Source of the DNA: JAADEM01 sp965371855
GTDB lineage: Bacteria; Bacteroidota; Bacteroidia; Bacteroidales; Marinilabiliaceae
Direction: 5' to 3'
DNA length: 28,523 nt
NCBI GenBank assembly: GCA_965371855.1
Contig: CBDUZZ010000062.1
Span: 1-28,523 of the forward strand
The notes under the pieces were generated by a model. The model was not told the origin of the DNA and did no database searches. It saw only the letters and a program-made list of their open reading frames with translations. Below, piece by piece: positions 23,250-28,523 of the stretch; position 1 is the stretch's first letter, and every line of letters begins with the position of its first letter. A program made the translations under genes and the position numbers.

Positions 23250-24452
23250 TTATTTCATATAGAGTTTTATCTCCATATTCTCAACACCTGTTTTAAAACC
23301 AACCTGTTTAAACGCACCACCATCACCAAAATATTTAAAGGTATAGTCACTGTTTTTATCAAGGTTGAACTCCAGTACATCATTCATATCCTGTGTTGGA
23401 TCACTAGTGCTTCCTCCGCCAATCTGCTTATCGCCACTGAAAACATCTACATTAGTTGCAATCCTGTCATCACCTTTTAATGTACAAACTGCACTTTTGA
23501 ACATCCATACTTTTACCACAACTCTGTTTCCTGCCAACTGTTTCTCCTTTTCTGAATCCTGATAAAGCTTAAGATACCTGTCTGTTACATTATATGCATG
23601 AACATAAGATATTGAAAAATTCCACACCAACGGGAAAGAAGCATCTGCAGGTTTAAATGAAGAAGCATAAATTGCATGTTCACGGCTATCAGGGTTAGCT
23701 TTCCCTGCATCAGCAAGAAACCAGCTTTTATTTAAACCACTTGGATAGTACTCTGTAAAATACCATTCACCATCAATCCACACCTCATTCCAGTTATGAT
23801 TACCACGCTTATCACTCCAGTTGGGTGTTCCTGCTATACGTGAAGGTATGCCAACAGACCGGAAAGCATCAGTCAGCAGAATTGAAAGGCCACTGCATGA
23901 AGCCATCTTCTGCTCCATCGATTCGTAAGGACTTTGATCCGGCTTTTCGCGCTTTGTATTATAATCAACCTCTGTCTCATCCCTGATATTTTTATTCAAT
24001 GAATTTATTGCTGCCCTGACATCCGAACAATTCTCCACATATTTATTAAACCGTTCAAAAAAATCCTTCCGCCAACTGTCACGCCTTTCATTCATGCTGA
24101 CATATGGTAATACATCATTAAGAAATATTGAGTCAGGAAGATCACTTGCCCATTTGTATTTTTCTCGGGCACGATAAGCATAATCAACATTCTCGAGAAG
24201 AAATTCTGATGTTAATGATTCCAAATCGCGCTGAGGCATATTTACAATTAGAAAGGCCATCCCCTCTTTTTGATCCACAGGTGTACTGTTCAAAGCTTGT
24301 TTCAATTCAAGCACATTGACATCTGCTTTTTGAAAAGCTCTGTTCAACTCAGGCCAGTACTCTTTTGGGACATTAGGATATTGATCAATACAACTGACAA
24401 AAATTACAGACATCAAAACTGCAACCAACATAAAGTTTACACCTCTTCTCAT
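23250..24452 (-). CDS. Transglutaminase-like lipoprotein, 400 aa
   Basis: Predicted envelope lipoprotein: hydrophobic N-terminus with lipobox FVSC and lipidated Cys21. The central region is a transglutaminase-like (papain-fold) core with Cys186 in MASCSGLSILL and His219 in GNHNWNEVW. The expected third residue, usually Asp, falls in the GEWYFTEYYP stretch, where Glu234 is the nearest acidic residue, so catalysis is uncertain. The C-terminal third is beta-rich, carboxypeptidase-regulatory or Ig-like in look. Such proteins may act as peptidases on cell-wall peptides or as noncatalytic binders. It is downstream of valS on the same strand, but the 325-bp gap with four hairpins suggests separate transcription. 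Confidence 0.82.
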   Translation of the reverse strand: MRRGVNFMLVAVLMSVIFVSCIDQYPNVPKEYWPELNRAFQKADVNVLELKQALNSTPVDQKEGMAFLIVNMPQRDLESLTSEFLLENVDYAYRAREKYKWASDLPDSIFLNDVLPYVSMNERRDSWRKDFFERFNKYVENCSDVRAAINSLNKNIRDETEVDYNTKREKPDQSPYESMEQKMASCSGLSILLTDAFRSVGIPSRIAGTPNWSDKRGNHNWNEVWIDGEWYFTEYYPSGLNKSWFLADAGKANPDSREHAIYASSFKPADASFPLVWNFSISYVHAYNVTDRYLKLYQDSEKEKQLAGNRVVVKVWMFKSAVCTLKGDDRIATNVDVFSGDKQIGGGSTSDPTQDMNDVLEFNLDKNSDYTFKYFGDGGAFKQVGFKTGVENMEIKLYMK

Positions 24453-24563
24453 CTTACTAATATTTTCAGTTTTCTATCTGCAAAGATAAGATGTAAAATT
24501 GTTATTATAGATAATAGATGTTTATTATCACTAAATCATTAGTGATTTATATGCTTATAGCCA

Positions 24564-24759
24564 AGTGAGCAGATGACTCGCAGTCATCCGCTCACTATTA
24601 AACCCGACTTATGCAGTAGGAGTTATGAAATAACGAACTATCTGCATTTAGTAAGGGTTAACCCCGATTTAGAAATACACCATTTTGGTTTTTATCCAAA
24701 ATGTATGTATTTCTTTATCGCTTTGCATTAGAAATATTGGTAATATTTCTAATGCAAAG
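24564..24759. repeat. Four consecutive hairpins between valS and the transglutaminase gene
   Basis: H1 24564-24596: AGTGAGC/GCTCACT and GATGACT/AGTCATC, loop CGC. H2 24601-24659: AACCC/GGGTT, ATGCAG/CTGCAT, TAG/CTA, GTTAT/ATAAC, loop GAA. H3 24671-24714: AGAAATAC/GTATTTCT and CATTTTGG/CCAAAATG. H4 24721-24759: perfect 18-bp stem CTTTGCATTAGAAATATT and its complement, loop GGT. Almost the whole 196 bp can pair. H4 begins 19 nt past the valS stop and may end its transcript, though no T-run follows. The remaining part of this 325-bp gap (24453-24563) shows only AT-rich DNA. Confidence 0.85.
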
Positions 24760-24777
24760 TTTGGGTTAAACCGGATG

Positions 24778-27408
24778 TTACTTTTTCAAATTCTTAATTG
24801 AAGCAGTTAGTGCTTTTATCTTTGCCTCAGCATCAGCCTGTTTCTGCTTTTCACGGGCAACAACTGCTTCGGGCGCATTGTTAACAAAACGTTCGTTACT
24901 TAGTTTTTTTGTGACAGAAGTGAAAAATCCTTGTTGATATTTCAGTTCCTCTTCCAGCTTTTTCAATTCAGCTTCAACATCAACCAACCCTGCCATAGGA
25001 ACAAAGTATTCATCTGTTTTGACCATAAATGAAACTGCATTTTCAACTTTTTCGTTTACTTGCGATATCTCTTTCAAATTACCAAGTTTATCCAAAACTG
25101 CATCAAACATAGAGTTATAATCATTGTTGGCAGAAAGCACAAACAACGAAAGAACTTCTTTCATAGGCAGGTTTTTCTCTTTACGGATAGTACGCACATT
25201 ACCTACGGCCTCTTTAAGTATTTCAAACTGATCGATAATTGCATCATCAACTACTGTTGCTATCGGCATATCAGCCACCATAATGCTCTCACCCTCTTTT
25301 CTTTCATCAAGCAGTTGCCAAATCTCCTCGGTTATGAAAGGCATAAAAGGATGTAACAATCGTAACAACTTATCGAAGAGATCAACTGTAACTTTATATG
25401 TTTTTGCATCTAACGGTTTCTCGTAAGCAGGCTTAATAGCTTCAAGATACCATGAAGAGAACTCCTGCCAGAAAGTTGTGTAGACAGTCATCAGAGCATC
25501 TGAGATACGATACTTAGTAAAGTGATCATCCATTGAAGCAATAGTCTGATTTAGCTTTGCATCGAACCACTTAATTGCCTGAACAGCACTTTGTGGCTGC
25601 TCAATATCACTGCTTATTTCCCAACCTTTAACGAGACGGAAAGCATTCCATATTTTATTGGCGAAGTTACGTCCCTGCTCGGGCAGATTCTCATCAAACA
25701 ACAGGTCGCCACCGGCAGGCGAACATAACAGCATACCCACACGAACACCGTCAGCACCATATTTCTCAATCAGTTCAAGCGGATCAGGAGAGTTACCGAG
25801 TGATTTACTCATCTTACGATGCAGTTTATCTCTCACCATTCCTGTAAAATATACATTTTTAAATGGATAGTTTCCTTTGAAATGATATCCGGCAATAATC
25901 ATTCGGGCAACCCAAAAAAAGATAATATCATGGCCTGTAACAAGATCGTTTGTAGGATAATAATAATCGAGTTCTTTACCTTCTTCTTTAAATCCGTCGA
26001 ACACAGTAATAGGCCACAGCCACGATGAGGCCCAAGTATCCAACACATCTTCATCCTGTCTTAGGTCGGCCATTGTTAGTGAGCTATTGCCTGTTTTCTT
26101 TTTTGCAAGGTTAAGAGCCTGCTCCTCATTTTCTGCCACCACATAAGTACCATCGTTCAGGTAGTATACAGGAATACGGTGCCCCCACCACAACTGACGT
26201 GATATACACCAGTCTTTCACATTCTCCATCCAGTGACGGTACACATTTTTGAATTTCTTAGGATGAAATACAACTTCATCATTCATAACTGCATCAAGTG
26301 CCGGTTTGGACAATTCCTGCATTTTCAGAAACCACTGCGTAGAAAGCTTAGGTTCAATAATATCATCAGTACGCTCAGAGAAACCTACCTTATTTGTATA
26401 GCCTTCTACTTTCACCAGATTTCCGGCTTTCTCCAGATCTCTAACAATTTTTTTACGAACACCGAAACGGTCTTCCCCAATATACAACAGAGCAGCCTCA
26501 CTCATTGTGCCATCATCATTAAGTATATCATACGACTCAAGATTGTGACGCATTCCTATTTCATAGTCATTCAAATCGTGAGCAGGAGTAATTTTCAGGC
26601 AGCCTGTACCAAACTCCATATCAACATAATCATCTTCAATGATTGGTACTGAACGGTTGATTAGTGGAACAATTACTCTTTTACCTTTCAGATGCTTAAA
26701 CCTTTCGTCATTCGGGTTTACACAAACAGCCGTATCCCCCAGGATAGTTTCCGGCCTAGTAGTTGCAATGGTAACATACTCGTCATCTATTCCTTCAATC
26801 TTGTATCGTAAATAATAGAGTTTTGACTGAATCTCCTTATATATCACCTCTTCATCAGAAACTGCTGTTTGAGCGATGGTATCCCAATTTACCATACGAA
26901 TACCGCGATAGATATATCCTTGCTCATACAATTCGATAAAAGACTTTATCACGCCATCACTACGGACTTCATCCATAGTAAAACATGTGCGATCCCAGTC
27001 GCAGGAAGCACCAAGTTTCTGAAGCTGTTTCAGGATGATACCACCGTGTTTGTCAGTCCAGTCCCAGGCATGTTTAAGGAACTCATCGCGCTCGAGATCT
27101 TCTTTATTGATTCCTTCATCACGCAGTTTGTTCACTACTTTTGCTTCGGTAGCTATAGATGCATGATCGGTACCGGGTACCCAGCAAGCATTTTTACCTG
27201 ACATACGGGCACGTCGAATAAGAATATCCTGAATAGTATTATTAAGCATGTGCCCCATGTGCAGAACACCGGTAACGTTTGGTGGGGGGATTACTATTGT
27301 ATATGGCTCACGTTCATCAGGAACCGACTTAAAATATTTGTTATCTAACCAGTATTTATACCACTTATCCTCTGTTTGTACAGGATTATATTTACTCGCA
27401 ATATCCAT
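24778..27408 (-). CDS. valS: Valyl-tRNA synthetase, 876 aa
   Basis: Class I aminoacyl-tRNA synthetase that charges tRNA-Val. The HIGH motif is HMGH at residues 50-53 in PPPNVTGVLHMGH, and KMSKS is at 532-536. The editing (CP1) domain runs between, with YVTIATTRPETILGDTA near 211-227. It ends in an anticodon-binding domain and a C-terminal coiled coil of about 70 residues rich in Lys, Glu and Gln, characteristic of ValRS. The length is typical. A candidate promoter lies 40 nt upstream. Confidence 0.97.
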   Translation of the reverse strand: MDIASKYNPVQTEDKWYKYWLDNKYFKSVPDEREPYTIVIPPPNVTGVLHMGHMLNNTIQDILIRRARMSGKNACWVPGTDHASIATEAKVVNKLRDEGINKEDLERDEFLKHAWDWTDKHGGIILKQLQKLGASCDWDRTCFTMDEVRSDGVIKSFIELYEQGYIYRGIRMVNWDTIAQTAVSDEEVIYKEIQSKLYYLRYKIEGIDDEYVTIATTRPETILGDTAVCVNPNDERFKHLKGKRVIVPLINRSVPIIEDDYVDMEFGTGCLKITPAHDLNDYEIGMRHNLESYDILNDDGTMSEAALLYIGEDRFGVRKKIVRDLEKAGNLVKVEGYTNKVGFSERTDDIIEPKLSTQWFLKMQELSKPALDAVMNDEVVFHPKKFKNVYRHWMENVKDWCISRQLWWGHRIPVYYLNDGTYVVAENEEQALNLAKKKTGNSSLTMADLRQDEDVLDTWASSWLWPITVFDGFKEEGKELDYYYPTNDLVTGHDIIFFWVARMIIAGYHFKGNYPFKNVYFTGMVRDKLHRKMSKSLGNSPDPLELIEKYGADGVRVGMLLCSPAGGDLLFDENLPEQGRNFANKIWNAFRLVKGWEISSDIEQPQSAVQAIKWFDAKLNQTIASMDDHFTKYRISDALMTVYTTFWQEFSSWYLEAIKPAYEKPLDAKTYKVTVDLFDKLLRLLHPFMPFITEEIWQLLDERKEGESIMVADMPIATVVDDAIIDQFEILKEAVGNVRTIRKEKNLPMKEVLSLFVLSANNDYNSMFDAVLDKLGNLKEISQVNEKVENAVSFMVKTDEYFVPMAGLVDVEAELKKLEEELKYQQGFFTSVTKKLSNERFVNNAPEAVVAREKQKQADAEAKIKALTASIKNLKK

Positions 27409-27749
27409 AATAAAAGTGTACTAATTTTATTCGCAATAATTAGCGTGCAAAAGTACAATTTTTTGGTTCTATATGGAATATAGTGGGTAACTCTTTTAAA
27501 TATTTTTCATTTTTGTCTTGACATCCCGCTGTGTGGAATAGACGCCAACGAAACAAAAAAGTCAAGGCTTATTTTAATTCGTGGACAAATATATTTTAAT
27601 ACCCATTAAGAATCAGATAGAGCCAATTTTTTATATTGGTGTGCTTAGTTTTCATTTGTCAATGACCTGTTCGAATGTCACTTATTCAAACTAAACCTCG
27701 GCTACGGGAAAGACACACTGTATTTAATTAATCCAGCAAATAAATATTC
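27409..27749. other. Intergenic region upstream of valS
   Basis: 341 bp of AT-rich DNA with the valS promoter candidate at its left end. A 6-bp inverted repeat (CTTGAC/GTCAAG) lies near 27520-27570. No open frame with family resemblance was seen and no RNA gene was recognised. Confidence 0.6.
27448..27455 (-). promoter_or_regulatory. Candidate -7 promoter element for valS
   Basis: The minus strand reads TACTTTTG followed by CA, a full match to TAnnTTTG, 39 nt upstream of the valS ATG. A -33 TTG is not evident. Confidence 0.4.
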
Positions 27750-27848
27750 TTATTTAGATTTTTTCAATCTCTTTTCTTCTTTTTTTTCTTTTGGAGTTTT
27801 AGCTGGTTCTTTTTTTACATTTTTCTTTGAATCTTTACCTTTTGACAT
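27750..27848 (-). CDS. Small Lys-rich protein, 32 aa
   Basis: An ATG-to-TAA frame of 33 codons, too short for most gene callers. The product starts MSKGKDSKKNVKKEPAKTPK and continues with a Lys/Glu/Arg-rich tail; by count 16 of 32 residues are Lys. Very small basic proteins with a similar MSKGK...KKP/EPAKTxKEKR pattern occur in Bacteroidota as unnamed hypotheticals, from memory rather than a search. The flanks are AT-rich and noncoding, so an isolated, compositionally clean ORF is notable. A nucleic-acid or ribosome association would be a guess from charge alone. A-rich DNA could also produce such an ORF by chance. Confidence 0.5.
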   Translation of the reverse strand: MSKGKDSKKNVKKEPAKTPKEKKEEKRLKKSK

Positions 27849-27962
27849 AATATTATTTATTAAATGGTTGATTTTGTTTTCTCAAATATGGGGACTTAAT
27901 TATTACCTTCAATGTGTTTTAACAATCTTAATAATTTTCATTTCAATTAAGCACAACGGTTA

Positions 27963-28072
27963 TGCTAAGTGTAGTTGGACAAATTTAATGCACACACCTC
28001 GCAATTATTTCTAAAGTTTAATAATAGTAAATTATTCTCAAAACCACCATATACGCCCAATTACATTTAGCA
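27963..28072. repeat. Imperfect 18-bp inverted repeat in noncoding DNA
   Basis: The arm at 27963-27980 (TGCTAAGTGTAGTTGGAC) and the complement of 28055-28072 match at 15 of 18 positions, two of the differences being wobble-compatible. The intervening 74 nt are AT-rich. It lies in the 291-bp gap between the small Lys-rich gene and the opine-dehydrogenase-like gene. Nature unknown: structured RNA, site-specific recombination hairpin or mobile-element relic are all open. Confidence 0.5.
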
Positions 28073-28139
28073 TGTGTTATAAACTGGCCGGTTTTAAGAA
28101 CTTTATCGGTTTTGCAATCTATATTCATAAAAACAAAAG

Positions 28140-28523
28140 TTAGTCCAGTATGTCATCGATGCTGTTGAGTCCATACACCGGGGGAATGCCGGACATGAAT
28201 TCCGTAGTCAGGCTTTCGCTGCCCAATAACAATTTATTTCCCTCGATGATTTTCTCATTGCGCAATTGCTGGGCCCAGTCGATGATACTGTCAATGGTGG
28301 GAACGTCCAGAGATAGTTGGTCAGCAATCCACTTTGCAATGCACAGGCCATAATGAATGTCGTCTGTGAAGAAGCGATGATCCTTGTCTATGATCCATTC
28401 GCCGCTTTCCAATTGAATGGTGGGTGGTTTGATGGCTCCCAATGTCAGCGAAGTCGTGAATGACTCGAGAATGTCGGTGTTTTTCGACTGGTGTGAGAGT
28501 CGCTCCAGACTCAGATAATCAAG
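28140..28523 (-). CDS. Opine (octopine/nopaline) dehydrogenase-like protein, C-terminal part, truncated by the window edge
   Basis: The frame stays open from the stop at 28140 to the window edge, giving at least 127 residues. A TTG at 28442 should not be taken as its start. Visible features fit the C-terminal substrate domain of the NAD/NADP octopine/nopaline dehydrogenase family: YLSLERL, then AIKPPTIQ, then DHRFFTDDIHYGLCIAKWIADQL, and VPTIDSIIDWAQ. The NAD-binding half would be to the right of the window. These enzymes reductively join an amino acid and a keto acid. The coding DNA looks more GC-rich than its neighbours, which may indicate horizontal acquisition. The function call is moderate because only the C-terminus is seen. 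Confidence 0.65.
   Translation of the reverse strand, partial: LDYLSLERLSHQSKNTDILESFTTSLTLGAIKPPTIQLESGEWIIDKDHRFFTDDIHYGLCIAKWIADQLSLDVPTIDSIIDWAQQLRNEKIIEGNKLLLGSESLTTEFMSGIPPVYGLNSIDDILD

Noticed and set aside
27954..28085. Integron attC site
   Set aside because: The flanking boxes do not fit RYYYAAC/GTTRRRY and no integrase is in the window; kept only as an unexplained inverted repeat.
28440..28442. TTG as start of a 100-aa gene at the right edge
   Set aside because: The same frame stays open to the window end with family-like residues upstream of the TTG, so the gene is truncated by the window.

Overview
The window reads as a chromosomal stretch of an AT-rich Bacteroidota genome, most likely from the Bacteroidales/Marinilabiliales side. 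This rests on gene content: a Big_5 lipoprotein, DUF3108 and DUF4783 proteins, an S46 dipeptidyl-peptidase, a FISUMP-domain protein with a T9SS-like module, and a glutaminyl-cyclase-like M28 lipoprotein. Several genes also carry a TAnnTTTG-type -7 promoter element. No rRNA, tRNA, CRISPR array or intact insertion sequence was seen. Taxonomy below phylum is inference.

Layout. 1-3215 (+): Ig-like lipoprotein, small thiamine-binding-type protein, DUF3108 protein. 3218-6394 (-): AAA/DUF4143 ATPase, Cof-type HAD phosphatase, MetA; a 49-bp relic of the HAD gene's 3' end lies on the far side of the ATPase. 6444-8633 (-): RNase R, divergent from a MORN-repeat protein (8759-9571 +). 9689-15187 (+): cysS, M28 cyclase-like lipoprotein, rnhB, S46 peptidase. 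15188-15443: a cluster of palindromes. 15444-16868 (-): FISUMP protein whose last 64 codons look like a diversity-generating-retroelement (DGR) variable region. 17076-21326 (-): large multi-pass sensor histidine kinase and rlmH. 21438-22683 (+): DUF4783 protein overlapping nadC, then a 5'-truncated metallophosphoesterase relic (22738-23223). 23250-27408 (-): transglutaminase-like lipoprotein and valS, separated by four back-to-back hairpins. 27750-27848 (-): a 32-residue Lys-rich protein. 28140-28523 (-): C-terminal part of an opine-dehydrogenase-like protein that runs off the window edge.

Most genes are housekeeping (translation, RNA turnover, Met and NAD synthesis) or envelope and peptide-scavenging functions. 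Three things stand out. First, the FISUMP gene's 3' end has the base and codon signature of a DGR target, with a hairpin 6 nt after the stop, but no reverse transcriptase or template repeat is in the window. Second, 7- and 8-bp tandem repeats sit at four gene junctions and in several cases contain the stop or start codon. Third, there are two palindrome clusters and a recurring 33-nt REP-like hairpin. All coordinates, motif positions and counts were worked out by eye; no database or folding search was run.
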